Source: Motacilla alba alba (taxonomy: Eukaryota > Chordata > Aves > Passeriformes > Motacillidae). Taken from it: 64,000 nucleotides of DNA. The position numbers and the translations under genes are program-made. Position 1 is the first letter of the stretch, and every line of letters begins with the position of its first letter. The stretch covers positions 18,778,161 to 18,842,160 of the forward strand of contig NC_052046.1 in assembly GCF_015832195.1 (NCBI RefSeq), read 5' to 3'. The notes beneath the pieces were generated by a model. That model was not told the DNA's origin and searched no databases. It saw only the letters and a list, made by a program, of their open reading frames with translations. Positions 12,001-25,134 of the stretch are shown piece after piece.

Positions 12001-14605
12001 AAACTATCTCTGAGACAGACAACAACTTTAGGTGACAGCTCAACTACTGACTCGTCTCTTGTCAGTCTACTGAAACATTTTCAGAGAAATCCCTCCATTT
12101 TGCATATTATTTCAGTCAGATGAGATTGTGGAATGTGACAAGACCCACACACTTTAAGTCAGACATATATTTGATGTCTTTGCAGGATCAGTTGAATCTA
12201 GGCCTAGTTCCCCATTATCCCCGAAGATCAATGGCAAGACATTGCACTATATCCTATATTTACCTCGTAAATTTTAGATTGAGTCAAGGGAAGTTGAGAA
12301 TTAAATTATTACTGCAAACATAAGACACTTATTTGATATTTGATTTTTTTTATTGCATTTGATCACTGAAAAAAAGAATGTAGCAGTGGTACAAAGGCAT
12401 CAAAAGGTCCAGTCAGAAGATTATGTCTGTAAAGCCATGCCCTCTGGTCACTAGCTATTAACACTTGGGAAATTTGGAAAGCTCTCATGACATAGATTGG
12501 TTTTACAGTGCCTTGTCAAAATAACCCATGAGAAACATGGAAACTTTTTAACATTATGGAAAGCCAGGGTAGCACTGCTTGAATTATAAACACTTACTTG
12601 TCATGCTATGCTTGGGCCATAGTAACCACACGGCTTTTGCTATTTATTCAAAAATACAGATATTAAAACAATGTCTTAGTATAAATGTTAAGCACAATGT
12701 AGGCAAAATCTAGGAGATTAGAAGAAAAGATTAGTCAAGAAAACAGATGCATTTTAAAGTTATATTCCCCTAAATATACATATTCCTTACTTTTAATTAA
12801 AGTTATTAGAATTCTATTATTTCCTGGTAGTCTGATAAGTAGCCTTAATTCCTCTAAAATCAAGTATTAAAAGCTCTTATGTGTGCCTTCACATGACATT
12901 CTCCAATTAAGTTGAATATTGGATACGTTCACTTAAAAAAAGAAAGAGAGCATGCTTTCAAAGCTGTTTTGCTGATGTTTGTATTTTCAAAACTAGGCAG
13001 ATTATTTTTGGTAATTAAATGGAATAAAAATACCCATCTGAATAAAATCCAAATATCTTTTCCTGAGAAAGTGATGCTCATAGCATGTATTTTCTGGAGT
13101 GTTCGGAGAAGACTCTGATTTTTTTCTCTCTATAGCTTGAAATCTTGTGTGTATGAAGAAATAGAACAGCTGTTATTAGTAACATAGGCCAGTCACTGAT
13201 TTTTCTGAGTAAATTGCATTATCCTTAAAGCTGGATATGTTTACATTCTCAAATATTCTCCCTCAGGTAATGTAGGTAACTAGGGACAGCACCATCTCAC
13301 TGTTCCCTACAAAATGATAGCGAAGTTATACAAATAATTTCTTACTACCCTCATGATTTGCATGTTATAATAATGAAACACTAGTCGATGCTGAAGATAT
13401 TTATTGTGTGATAACTCATGGTGGAAGTGATCTTTAGAACACAACATATATAACAGAAGCATGAAATGCCTTCTGTTGCATATACTAAACTAAAAGTGAG
13501 AAGCTACTGAATGACTTCTCCAAGAAACAGTCTTAGGTTGCCAACTAAATAAACCTGTTATGAAAATGTCATTACAACTAAAGCCTGTTGCCAGCATCTG
13601 AGTATTTTATACCATCTCACAATGTATTGTCGGGTACTTACTTTAAGCTTGTTCCAAAACTGAAATAAATAGAAAATTGTTCCTTTACTATTTTCTTCAA
13701 TTTATTAATATACTTCACTGCCAGTTCATCCAGAAGACTATCATTGTCTAGAAAATATTCCGTGGAGAAAAGAATGCACACATTTCATATTGCATTTCAC
13801 TTGATAGGGGTCAAACAGATATTTTGTATTATTTTATAGATTGCTGTTATTATGCTCACAAGTTTACTACTTAAAACATCAGAAAATTTTCAATTTTCTC
13901 AAGTGAGGTTGAGTTACAAAATGCTTGGCAAGAAGGGTTCTAAACACTCATTTAAATCCATGTTTAAACTCTAAAAGTAAAACTTAGACTTGAAAAATTA
14001 AGAGAGGTTTTCTATTCTGCTGTTGTTTGATCACTTGAAAGGCCATGGTGCAATACTTTCTTTCTGAAAAAATGAATAAAGTTTCAATTTCCCAAAAGAT
14101 GAAAGCCAATTTTTTTTTTTTTTCAAAACTAGAAGAATAACACAATTACCTTAACTAAGACTGAACATTTGAAATTGTCCTCTAAAGAGCTGGACATAGA
14201 GCAGCTCCAGTGAATGAATAGGAATTTGGAAAGCTCAGCTGTTGAAAAATCAGGCTAATTGACTATGCTGGTAACATTGAAACCCAGGTTTGACTTTTTT
14301 TCATTGGAACATGCCATATTAAATTAGCACAGAAATCGTACCCCACATAAAATTGCCAGTTGCTGATTCAAGAATGATGTAGCTGTTGTAGATTCTATCT
14401 GAATAGAAACTGTGACATCTGTGTGGAAGGGAATATTAACTAAACCCAAGACCACCTGCTCCTCTTCTCAGTTTAGTCCTTAGAAAGCAATACAGAAACG
14501 GACGTGAAACTCCCAGTTCCATTATTTGAGCAGTAAGTACCTCTTTTTGCTTATCCTTCAGAGAGCGCACAACTGAACTTAGTTTTATATTATTTCTTAC
14601 GTGGA

Positions 14606-14661
14606 ACAAAAATTTGAAAAAGTCTGAAAACAAAAACAAAAATTTGAAAAAGTCTGAAAAC
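14606..14661. repeat. Tandem duplication, 30-bp period
   Basis: A 26-base A-rich unit containing AATTTGAAAAAGTCTGAAAA occurs twice (14606-14631 and 14636-14661) without mismatch. That suggests a recent slippage or templated duplication. Confidence 0.9.
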
Positions 14662-15031
14662 CTGAAAACATCTTTAGATTCACAAGCAACAAAGTTCACA
14701 GGAAAATGTCAAACTTATTTTACAATTACTGTTGTAGCAATAACTATTTAAAATAAGTAGTCATATAGTTATTGTAGCATACATATATAGCATTTTTCCC
14801 AGATGTCAAGCAGAAAAGTTATGTTTAATTGAAGAGGAAGATTTCTAAACTGAGAGCTGATGCACTGTAATAGACCCAAATGGAATTTCTGATGGTAAAT
14901 CAAGTAACATAAAATCTTGGCATGTAGATTTTCTATAATTGATCCAGGATGCTTAAAATATTTACTTGCAGCTACTATTGCAACTTATCTTGACACAGAA
15001 GTACGTTTCAAATAATTTTATGTAAATCTAT

Positions 15032-15063
15032 TAGAAGGTAAAAGGCAAGGTAGAAGGTAAAAG
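15032..15063. repeat. Short tandem duplication, 19-bp period
   Basis: TAGAAGGTAAAAG occurs at 15032 and again at 15051. Confidence 0.85.
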
Positions 15064-16668
15064 AAATTGAAGTTTAATGAAACATCATTTCATAATGTGT
15101 CCACTGGTTGAAATATTCTTATACATTCTATTCTAGGATGTTTCATAGGCTTATGGATATATTCTGAATCCTTAATTTACAGTACTTTTCATTTGGTCTT
15201 TTTACATTTCTCTGTACTAATATTTCAGCAGTACATACATATCTTCTACACATAAGGAATTGTGTGTATATATGTTCTTATACCATATAAGAAATCATTA
15301 CTAAGGCTTTTATAAAAAAAATATGCATAAATACTGTAAAAGAGGATGGCAGAAAGTTTCAATAATTTTTTTTTCTTATTTTAGTATTGTACAATACCTG
15401 GTCCATCCTACACAAAGAAATCACTCCCAGAGGGTACATTTTCAGTCTCATTTAGATCTCTTACATCATTTTGTGAAAATTAATTATTTTTCATAATGTG
15501 TTTTAAAGATGTAAGGCTATCTGTGACTGCCAAATATAATTAATCTAATTAATATACCAACAGTGCATGTAATACTGTTCAATAATAAATTCATTTGATA
15601 CTTATATGAGTTTGATAGCCAATGGCAATTAAGCAGTACAGTGTGCTATTTTTAAACTGTGACAAGCTTCCTGGTAGATCGTTTCATCACCCTTCATGAA
15701 TTTTTTTAAGAATCTGTATGTAATATGAGAAAATGGACAAATATCTGAACATGTTAGGAATCAGTACTTAAGGAGCATTTGACTAACTAGAGACTTAATA
15801 AACAATCAGCAAGATTTTAGTGTGAAAAAAATTACTATTGAAAATATTTTTAAACCATCAGCTCTTAATATATTTCTTAACAGAGCTGAAGACTGTACAG
15901 AAAAGAAATTCTTTATTTTCAGAAAATAGTCATGGAACTGGGATCTCACATGCATATACAGATCCAAATATACAAAGACAAGTAGTGGTTCTTATTACCC
16001 AGGCAGTTAATACCATGTGTCTCAAATTATTTGATAAAATTTCATAAAAATTTGATCGAATTTAAGAATAATTTGATAAAATGGGTTTGGACAAGGAAGT
16101 TTTATGGAAACGAGCTTCTTCATGTGCTCTGAATTTGTTAAGATGTTTTAAACATTGGTTATGAAGTCCTATTACATTGACACAGATGAAGTGTTTAGAC
16201 AGGCCCTCTGTTTTATAGCAATAAAAAGACAGATGCTATAAGATGTAGTATGCCTTAAACAGTCATGTTTTAGCTATAAAGTTGGTAGCAGTATTGAAAC
16301 CAGATGTATTCAGTCACACCTAAAATCACCATCATACAAATATTCATTATAAAATATATCAATACCTACATTTTTTAAGAATACTAAAGATGCAAACAAA
16401 TCTTGTAAAATTTAAGGCATGTTCTTGAGGAAGGCTTAAATAATTATTCCTACTCGTGTGCATTTTAGATAGGCATGCATTCATCTTTCTAGGAAAGGTA
16501 CTTTTTGCATAGCTTCTGTAATTTTTCCATTGTTCATAAAAAGCTTTTTTTTCCCACACAATTCAACTTAATTCCAGCACAAATGCAAAGAAAATATAAT
16601 TACAGATTTGGGGGACAAAATCATTAGCTTGTCATATAAGGACACTCCCTCCTCCCTCCAGCTCTAAA

Positions 16669-16700
16669 TCTCTATATTTTTCCTTAGAAAAATATAGAGA
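16669..16700. repeat. Perfect inverted repeat, 14-bp stem and 4-base loop
   Basis: The left arm (16669-16682, core CTCTATATTTTTC) and right arm (16687-16700, core GAAAAATATAGAG) are exact complements around CTTA. It could form a hairpin in RNA or a small cruciform in DNA. The arms are shorter than a usual miRNA precursor. Confidence 0.9.
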
Positions 16701-17475
16701 AAATAGACTCTTTTTGGAGTTTTACAAGTGTTCATATGGTAGCTATTTCACAAGGGAATAACATTACTGTAGAAATCTCAAGGTGAGACCTGCAGGACAC
16801 AGATTAAGCATTTTCTAAATCATAGTCTATCTGTATACATTCCCTAAAAGTTGTGTAACTTTTAGGTCTCTAGGCACTTTATAAGCACATGCAAAAAATA
16901 GACTGAAATAGCTGAAAATACTAGAGCACAGCTATGTTCAAAACTGTGCCTGGTCTGGTAATTAGCTCACAAGCATAATGAAAAGAAAGCTCCTAAATAA
17001 TAACACATTATTTGAGAAAAGCAAGGATCTGAAACAGCCAATGTTTAAAAGAAATTATAAATACACAGATTCTCAAAAGTAGAAGCCCTTAACTATGATA
17101 TGGAAGAGATTCTGATGCAATTGAGCTAAGCGTGTAAAATGGTGCTGTAAAGATATGCTGCAGCTTATGGCACATCTGTAAAAATGGAAAACAGAAAATT
17201 GGCTGACCTTCTTTTGAAGAAAAGTAAATAAATTCTTAGGAAGATCAGTCAGTTCTGGTTTACTGTTGGTTTTTGTTTGTTTTGTCTAGGTTTGTGTGTG
17301 TGTGTGGTTTGTTTGGTTAGTTTGTTTTCAATGTGAGAAACAAGCAATGCTTCACTGATCAACATTTATACTGAGCTGAAGGTCAGACCGTCAGCATTTC
17401 TGCAAGACCATATATCTGAATTAGTAATTGTCTTTCAGGTATTGGTGAGCTACAAAATCGTTGCAATGCCATTTA

Positions 17476-17545
17476 GAGTCATGGAGGCATAAAACAGACC
17501 AGGTTGGAATGGACTTCAGAAGATCATCTTGTCCAATCTTTCCTG
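17476..17545 (-). mobile_element. CR1 LINE scrap, 3' end
   Basis: About 70 bases match the complement of the CR1 3' tail (GAGTCATGG, then GGTTGGAATGGACTTCAGAA, ATCATCTTGTCCAATC). It is diverged and heavily truncated. The plus-strand frame that crosses it has no coding meaning. Confidence 0.7.
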
Positions 17546-19880
17546 GGAAAGAGATCTTGTATTTGGTACAAAAAAATAAAAAGAAAAAAAAGTTACAAAG
17601 CAGAGTGGAGGAGTTGGAAACACAAAAAAATCTTTTCTTATTGTTAATATTACTGTCCTCTGAAATTGTCTGTTGGGTATATAAAGTATTTCAGTTCTTA
17701 CATTTTAAATCTGGGAGAGATCACTATAGGCAGCAGTTTTTAAAAAGAAACAAATGTCAACAAAGTCTAGCCCGTGAATTTTTTCAGTTATCCAAATAAA
17801 ATGCAGTTTAAACTTTTCAGTTCCTTGCTTGCTTTTTCTTTTGGTTTTGAAGGGGGTTGTTTTTGTTTTGTGGGGCTTTTTGAGTGATTCATTTTAAAAT
17901 ATCTTTATATATCTTCCTAACTTTGTACAGTGATGGGAGATTGTCATAACTTTCCCTGCCAGGTTAGAAAGCATATAAATATTAAGTATTTTAGTGCTGT
18001 GTTTTCTTAGGTAGTCTTTCCATACTTAATATCCAATAATTATTTTAAAAATTATCCAATAATGTCCTTATAGGATGTGGTGTGGTTTTGTCCAACAGTG
18101 TCTGCTCAAAGCTTTGGTGCCGGAAAATTGCAGTGTATGCTGTTCCATTTGGTTAATAAATTCAACTCCTTTCAACACCAACAACAACAATCAAAAATTC
18201 TCAAGAACAAGATGAATCTCTGTCATAAGGCTTTACCAATAAAAAATGTTCAGGTAGGAATACCTTACTAGCTTTAAATATAAAACTGTTCTTATTTAGG
18301 CCTTGATAAGTCCTGTCCTGTAGTAGTCCTGTAGATGGCATGAAAATATTCTCCATATTTCTAAATCATTCTTTGAAACATCTGTGGACTGCACTTTTAA
18401 AGTAATGTATCAAGAACTGGACAGTCTTCTGATTGAGGTCACCACATAACCTCAGACACAAAGATTCAAACTGTGAGTCTGTCTACCTCCACACTCAGGT
18501 CTTTGGATCAATACACATACAGGAGGAGGACTGAACTTCCTTAGCTACCAACAGCACTGTCACCTGTGAAACGGCCAGCCTCAGCATGGGCTGTGTTCAC
18601 ACTGCACAAAGAAAGACAGCCCATTAGCTGCCAGGATCTGGAGCCACAGTCTCTCTCCGTGGCTCTTTTCCAGACCACTCCATCTACTTCTAAGACAAAA
18701 TCAGGATAAGATCCTGAAGTAGTTAATCCTGAAGATGAGTTCCAGCAAGGGATATAGACCAGAATGCATCAAGTTTATTTTCCTTTGACCTACACAATCC
18801 TCCACAGCTACTCTAGAATTTTTTATCCCCAAATACCATTAAAAGCCTTCAAGCAATTGCCCAAGTCACTCAGTGTAAAAGCAACACTGTGATGGGCTGC
18901 AATACACCCTGTGTTATCATTTATTATTTCAAACACTTCCAATTAAATGTATAAAAAATAACTCTTATCTTGCTGTCTTAACAGTACCATGTAGGATCCT
19001 GAGGGAATTCAGAGCCAAATGATATGCAAAGACAGCCCACTGTAGGGTCCTGAGCAGCATGGGCCACTCTGTATCATTTAATTTACGCATCATCCTCAGT
19101 AACTGATGCATTTTTCAGGATGGATGGAAGATTTCTTCAATCTTTGTATCGTTTATTCTGTGAGGACAGGCTGACCAGACAGCTGTGAAATGGCCTTAGG
19201 TTTCTATCCAAAATGCACTCAGAATATTAGGCAGAAGGTCTTCATAACTTGGGATGAAAGTTCTTCAAACACAGACAGAAGTGACTTACTCCCCTGATTT
19301 TGTTGGAGAGATTTAAAAAAAGGTTTAAATCTTTAAAGTTTAATATAATTTAAATTAGCAAATGGAAATAATGTCAATAATTTCAATATTTCAATCACTG
19401 ATTTAAATATTTTTGTTTGAATTTTTCTGGTATTTTACCTAAAGAAATGCTCCTTTAAATTTCTCATTAATTTTTACTAATCAAGATACACTATACCTGC
19501 GTATAGTTGAAGTAATTCCACAGTTCAGTAGCCATTTATTTTTTCACTCTTTTTATGATGTTAAAATATTAAATTCCAACATTTTTAAATTTTATGACAA
19601 GATCTTTTATTTAAAGTCTCTGGAAAACCGCTTTTCACTTGAAACTAAAATTCTATTGTAATACAGAACTCAGCATTTTGAGTGTTTGCTGTTTATTAGA
19701 GTTGGTTTTTATAGAAAATTATTACTATGATATAGATATTTAAAGAAAATAAGTTGTGGACATGGATTTCAACTAACATGCAAATAATTGAAAGTATAGC
19801 AAGAGACTTCTTTGTATCCTTCAAGACGTCATAAATGAGATTCATCCTTGAGGGTGAATCTCTCCTTTAGTGGATTCTGT

Positions 19881-19920
19881 GTTTGGGTTTGGTTTTGTTT
19901 GGTTTGGTTTGGTTTGTTTT
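19881..19920. repeat. (GGTTT)n low-complexity repeat
   Basis: GGTTT/GTTTG units in tandem with small interruptions. Confidence 0.85.
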
Positions 19921-20296
19921 CTTAAAATGATTAGGAGAAGGAGAAGTAAGAAGGAAAAGGAAAATCATAGATGGCAAAGCAAAAAATTTAATCAGATTTC
20001 CAATTTCATTATTGACAAAATAATCTGACAAAATAAATATTTTTTAATCACCCTTTTTTTTCCCTTCAGCTGTGAAGAATAAGCCACTGCTTCTTACAGC
20101 AAGTTTAACTTTTCAGCATACTGATTTTAAATGTCTGGTCAGGAATTAGGATAACTTTAACTTTCTGCAAGTCTTGACAGTAGATGGAATAGTAATGAAA
20201 TTACTCTTTCTAAATACTGTGGTTGGGTTTTTTGCTTTGGTTTAGGTTTGGGCTTTTTCTTTAATTTTTATTTCTTGTGACATGGAAAGACTATTA

Positions 20297-20334
20297 TAAT
20301 CTGCAGCAGTATGTCTAATCTGCAGTAGTATGTC
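20297..20334. repeat. Tandem duplication, 19-bp period
   Basis: TAATCTGCAGCAGTATGTC is followed directly by TAATCTGCAGTAGTATGTC, with one mismatch and no spacer. Confidence 0.95.
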
Positions 20335-21798
20335 TTGCCACTTTAGGGTTTTTTTTTGGCATTGTATCAGTCTACTAGGATGTCAATAGCATGTTGCCAA
20401 AGCTTGAACAAGACTCTTATTGTTACATCAGGTTTATGGAGTGGCATTCTTTTAAAAATGGTTCTTTGTTTCATAAATAATCTTGTTTTGGTTCTAAACT
20501 TGGGGACAAAACAAACTTACTTGAAATGCCTGACAACAATAGTAATACTGTTTTCTGAAGTAAAAGTCCCCAAAGCAACATTTTTTAATCCCAAACTACA
20601 CCTAGGACATCTGTTTTAAAATTTTGTGAATAAATCTGTCTGACATATTTAAGAATGTAAAGGAGGTGGAAACAGGAAGTTTTTTGGACTAACATTTACT
20701 GGCATGAAATAGTTGATTTCTTGGACTGTGTAAAAGACTCATTTTATGTCCTAAGGCAGGCAGCTTCCAATAGTAGTAACTTATACTGCGGTGGCTGTGT
20801 AGTGCTAAATATATTTAATAGATATTTATTTCAGTTGCTGGCGGCTGAAAATGCATTTCCAGTTACGCTTATTGATTTCACCACATTTTATTTATTTTGC
20901 TGTCACTGCTTCAATTTTTCATCAACTGATAACCCAGATGTAAAATTTCCTAACTTTGCAAGTACTGTTTTCATGATGTGGTACATCAGAGGGAATACTG
21001 ATATTAAATCATATTATTTGAAATACTGCACTTTAATCCTTTTGATTCAGAGATTCTATGTTTCTTATGCCTTTAGGCAATTGCTTATCTTTATTTGCTG
21101 TCACAATAGAAGTAATAGTTACAAGATACATTAACTTCTGTAATGTCATCCTTGATACCATCAATAAACAAATTAATACTGGATTTACAAAGAAAGGGGC
21201 AATTTTTTTTTTCCTTTTTGAAAGGAACTAAGTATATTCCTTGCTGTTCTTCAATGTAAAGATTTATTACACATTCTTAAGGCTTTTGGGGCAAGAAGAC
21301 TAAAATTAATGAGAAAAAGTGAGAGTTAAATTTTAAGACAATAATGAGGCTATACAAAATGGTAAAAATAAAACTAATTGACAAATTAAATGTAAAACAA
21401 AAGGATTTTGACCACAGCCTTTTACAGTACTAACAAGAAAAACAGTCAAGAGAAATTTGTCTTGAGCACATTACATAAATTCATTATGATTTCAGTGTTG
21501 CAGATTAAGTGGTCTTTCTCTCATCACTGTCTGTAATGTTTTTCTGTCTTTACCCTCTGGTGTTTTTTGCTGTAAAACTGTTTTAGCTGGTGCCATTCTT
21601 CAGTGAACCTTGACTGTGCCACCAGCCAAACAAGTTCCAAATAAAAAATAAGATTAAATAATTAAATGCTGCACCATTATAAATCTATACAGAGAGCAAG
21701 AACAAAAGTCACCCGCCCAGGCATAAAGCTGAAGCTTTTTGATTTTCCTGTATTCCCATCTTGTTAATTAATATCTCTGCCATGCAGAGCTGATATAC

Positions 21799-22074
21799 CT
21801 TTGTGGGAGACAGCTCTTGTCTCTGCTGTGGCCACTGTCTGGAGCTGGGGGTTAGGTGTGAGCCCTGCTCAGATAGTGTTAAATCATCATACCCCTGATT
21901 AAACCTGTCTGCTGTAGCTTGGTCAGACGATGAGCTGCCATGCTGTACCTGCTGTGACAACTCACACATAGGCTTCCAGATTTGCCCACAAAATCTGCTG
22001 CTGTTGCCTTGTTGATGCAGGAAACCTTGAATTTTAGAAAGTTTGACTGTACAGTTATTTTGGTGTAAATGTTC
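21799..22074 (-). other. Candidate unrecognised coding exon (phase 0/0, 92 codons)
   Basis: On the minus strand a strong splice acceptor (pyrimidine-rich tract ending CTTCTTCAG, AG at 22076-22075) leads into a frame that stays open for 92 codons. It reaches a usable donor, CAAAG/GTATAT, at 21799/21798. The length, 276 bp, is an exact multiple of three. If the donor is not used, the frame runs on to a stop at 21709-21711, and a minus-strand AATAAA lies further down near 21263. The peptide is rich in Gln and Ser (for example CELSQQVQHGSSSSDQAT) and mixed in composition, unlike the Phe/Ile/Lys-rich chance frames elsewhere. I recognise no domain or gene. The frame also stays open upstream of the acceptor to about 22160, which is compatible with chance. 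Low confidence. Confidence 0.2.
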
Positions 22075-22285
22075 CTGAAGAAGAGAGCAGAAGGAAAATG
22101 GTATTTCAAGCAGTATAATTAAACTAGCACTGAGAAGAATTAATTGGAAAGGGGAACTTCTCTATCCAGAGCGATTTCACACTGCTGAATTTTAAGAAAA
22201 CTTGAGTATTTTTGCAAATAATAGAGATATGAGAAACTTATTTTGTTTTGTAGCTTTTTGTATAACACTGTGGCTAATCCAGAAG

Positions 22286-22350
22286 CAAAAAACAAACAAA
22301 CAAACAAAAACCCAAACAAACAAAAACAAACAAACAAACAAACAAAAAAC
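22286..22350. repeat. (AAAC)n microsatellite
   Basis: About 15 AAAC/AAAAC units with a few interruptions. Confidence 0.95.
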
Positions 22351-23514
22351 AGAAAAGAAAACTGTTGTATTATAGGTTTTATAGAAAACCTGCTATAGAA
22401 AATTCAGAGTTTTCAGCTGGAGAGTGGGAAGAAACAGCAGGATGCTGATCACAGATTTTTGCTCATTTTCATACCTATGGTATTCTGATTTTGACAATTC
22501 TACATTCTTGAAATTATAATCCAGAATAAGGTGGTGAGAGCAGAAGGAAGGGGTTAAGGACAAAGCATGTTAAGCATTAAACAAGGTAAAAGAGAGTATT
22601 TTGCTTTGACCTCATTATCTATAAAATGAAAATTGGACTCGTTGCCCTGCAGATCATGAAAGGCTAAACAGACTGAGCAAGTGCTAAATCATACTGCATG
22701 CTTAGATTCTGTTTCCAGAAATCCTAGTTATCCCCTAGTAAAGGAATTGGCAGTGTTGTGGGAAATGCATATTGAAGCTCAACGCTGACACATGCAGAGG
22801 AAGAACTTGTACTTCATCTTCCTATATCACAATTGAATATATTTTTAAACATTTTTAATCATGGGGAAATGGCTGTTCACTATCACTTAAATTTTATGTT
22901 CATAAATTTTAAAAGTTTGGGTTTGTTCCAGATACAAAGAAAATATCAAAATTCCTTCTCCCCAAGAGCCAATTGCCATTTTCCAGCCAGATCTGGGTAT
23001 TCAGATACTACTTTTGCTCAGGGAAATCACAAATTATTTTATATTAGCTCTTCCTTGCAGATGCATATTGTTCTCACTTGCTTTTTCCCTTATCTAGACA
23101 TCTATCCCCTTTTTCTCCTCATTGCTAAGGATATCAGGCATCATTAATAGGCATGCACACTAATTGCAATACTGTAGCACACTGTTTTCAAGGCAGTACA
23201 GTACTAAATATGCCCACTAACAGTTCACTGTGTACAACATCATATTTCACACAAAGTATTTTGGAAAATAATGTTAATAACAGTTTCTTTAGGAAGAAAA
23301 CTGTAGAAACTCCTTTACTACATTTTATGTCCCTGGCAATGTCTACTGCTCCCCTTATTTCAGTAGGGGTTATCACACCTGCTTCAGCATGATCCCCAAA
23401 CTGAAAAAATCAAAGCGATTTTTGATATTAGTATATTTCACCACTGAACTGTACATTACTATTTAATCATCTTACTTGAGTGAGCTGACTGATGAATCCA
23501 GCATTGGATAATTG
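22351..23514. other. AT-rich stretch, no gene seen
   Basis: Nothing recognisable. Open frames at 22833-23147 and 23153-23392 show no domain. Confidence 0.5.
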
Positions 23515-24229
23515 AGAATCATAGGATCACAGAATCATTTAGGTTGGAAAAGACTCTTAAGATCATCAGGACTGTTGGTTAACCCAGCACTGCCAAGTCC
23601 ATCACTTAACCATGTCCCCAAGGGCCACATCCACACAGTTTTGAACACTTCCAGGTACACTTATTCCACCATTTTCCTGGGCAGCCTGGTCTAATGCCTG
23701 ACCACACTTAAGTGAATAAATTTTTCCTAATATCCAATTTAAACCTCCCCTGGTACAATTCAAGGCCAATTCCTTATGTCTTATCTCTTGTTACCTGAGA
23801 AAGGAGCTGACCCCCACCCGGCCACAGCCCCCTTCCAGGCAGTTGTAGAGAGTGATAAGGTCTCCCCTGAGCCTCCTTTTCTCCAGGACAAACACCCCCA
23901 GCTCCCTCAGCTGCTCCTCACAGGACCTGTGCTCCAGACCCTGCCCCAGCTCCATTGCCCTTCTCTGCACTCTCTCCAGCTCCTCGGTGTCTTTCCTGCA
24001 GTGAGGGCCCAGAGCTGGACACAGCACTCGAGCTGTGGCCTCACCAGTGCCCAGCACAGGGGGACAATCCCTGCCCTGCTCCTGCTGGCCACACCATTGC
24101 TGATCCAGGCCAGGATGCCATTGGCCTTCTTGGCCACCTGGGCACACCCTGGCTCATGTTCAGCCGCTGTCACCAGCACCCCCAGGTCCTTTTCCACTGT
24201 GTAGCTTTCCAGCCAGTCTGTTCTAAATG
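23515..24229 (-). mobile_element. CR1 LINE, 3' half of a split copy
   Basis: The 3' terminus lies at 23515, with octamer repeats visible on the plus strand as GAATCATA GGATCACA GAATCAT. Read on the minus strand, the segment covers the C-terminal part of the CR1 ORF2 (after the polymerase core) and the 3' UTR. Translated fragments keep the family's order: a DLGVLV block, then a [12 protein letters not shown] block, a VRPQLE block, and [10 protein letters not shown] near the C terminus. These lie in more than one frame, so the copy is a pseudogene. It continues at 25135 on the far side of an inserted LTR. The plus-strand frames of 120-140 codons here are antisense artefacts. Confidence 0.92.
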
Positions 24230-25134
24230 TGTATGGTCGTTTGACCCTTCCTGGATGCCAGGTACTCACCTATCCCTTTGCCACTGGATAGGAGTGAGAA
24301 ACTACAACGAAAGTCTCATGAGTTGAGGTAAGGACAGGGAGATATCACTCACCAACTACCATCACAAATAAAAGAATCTCAACTTCAGGAAATTAATTGA
24401 ATTTATTAACACTTGAAATCAGAACAGGATAATGAGAAGTAAAATCAATCTTAAAATATCTTCCCCAATCCTAACCTCCTTCCTGGGGTTTACCTCCTCC
24501 CCCACAGCAGCACAGGGAGGTGAGGAATGGAGGTTACTCTCAGTTCATCACAGGTTATTTCTGCTGCTGCTCAGGGAGAGGAGTCCTTCCCTTGCTCGAA
24601 CGTAGTGTCACTCTCAAAGGAGAGTTCTCCCCAAATTTCAGATTCTTTCTCACAGGCTACAATTCTTCATGGGTATTTACCTGCTCCAGTGTGGGTTTCC
24701 TTCATGGTTTGCAAGTGGATCTCTGCATCCCCATGGGCTGCAGGGCCACAGCTGCCTCACCATGGTGCTGTCTGCACCACAGGCTGCAGGAGAACCTCAG
24801 CTCTGGCCCCTGGAGCACCTCCTGCCCTCCCTTCTGCACTGACCTTGGTGCCTGCAGAGTTGTTCCTCTCATATGTTCTCACTCTTCTCTTCTTTTAGAG
24901 CAACTACAACCGCACAATAAGTTTCTTTTTCATCTTATATATGCTATCACAGAGGTGCTACTACCATCTCTGATTTGTTTGGCCTTGGCTAATGGAGGGT
25001 CTGTCTTGGAGCCAGCTGTCATTGGCTTGGACACAGGGAAAGCTTCTCACAGCTTCTCACAGAACCCACTCCTGTAGATTCTCCACCACTCCTCCCACCC
25101 TACTTCCAAAACCTGGCTAAACAAACCCAATACA
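24230..25134 (-). mobile_element. Solo-LTR-like insertion of an endogenous retroviral element
   Basis: This 905-bp block interrupts the CR1 copy cleanly. On the minus strand it begins TGTATTGGGTTTG at 25134 and ends with CCATACA at 24230, so it has the 5'-TG...CA-3' ends of an LTR. Promoter and polyadenylation signals come in the right order: a TATA-like TATATAAG at 24941-24934 and AATAAA at 24407-24402. I recall this LTR type as a common dispersed family in birds, possibly ERVL-class; the class is uncertain. No gag, pol or env sequence lies beside it, so it is a solo LTR or a non-autonomous unit. I could not see a clear target-site duplication. The plus-strand frame of 185 codons at 24520-25077 is antisense LTR sequence, not a gene. 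The LTR is more decayed than an intact copy. Confidence 0.75.

Larger units (their letters stand above)
5441..17475. other. Long AT-rich stretch, no gene seen
   Basis: About 12 kb without a recognisable exon, RNA gene or dispersed repeat apart from the small duplications and hairpin listed separately. Longest open frames are under 90 codons and AT-biased, as expected by chance. It fits intergenic or deep intronic DNA. Confidence 0.5.
17546..21708. other. AT-rich stretch, no gene seen
   Basis: Contains a GT/GTTTG-rich run before it (17265-17330), a GGTTT repeat and a 19-bp duplication. The slightly more GC-rich part at 18460-19270 holds no open frame or family I recognise and may be an old repeat. 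The plus-strand frame of 137 codons at 20721-21134 has an AT-driven residue mix (many Phe, Leu, Ile, Tyr, Asn) and no domain. Confidence 0.45.

Noticed and set aside
20721..21134. 137-codon plus-strand frame with hydrophobic stretches
   Set aside because: Residue mix follows the AT-rich base composition; no signal peptide pattern, domain, promoter or splice support.
23776..24326. Plus-strand frames of 123-142 codons
   Set aside because: Antisense of the CR1 ORF2 C-terminal region, running into the adjoining LTR at the far end.
24520..25077. 185-codon plus-strand frame, one of the longest in the window
   Set aside because: It lies wholly inside the LTR, antisense to it, and does not resemble retroviral or host protein.
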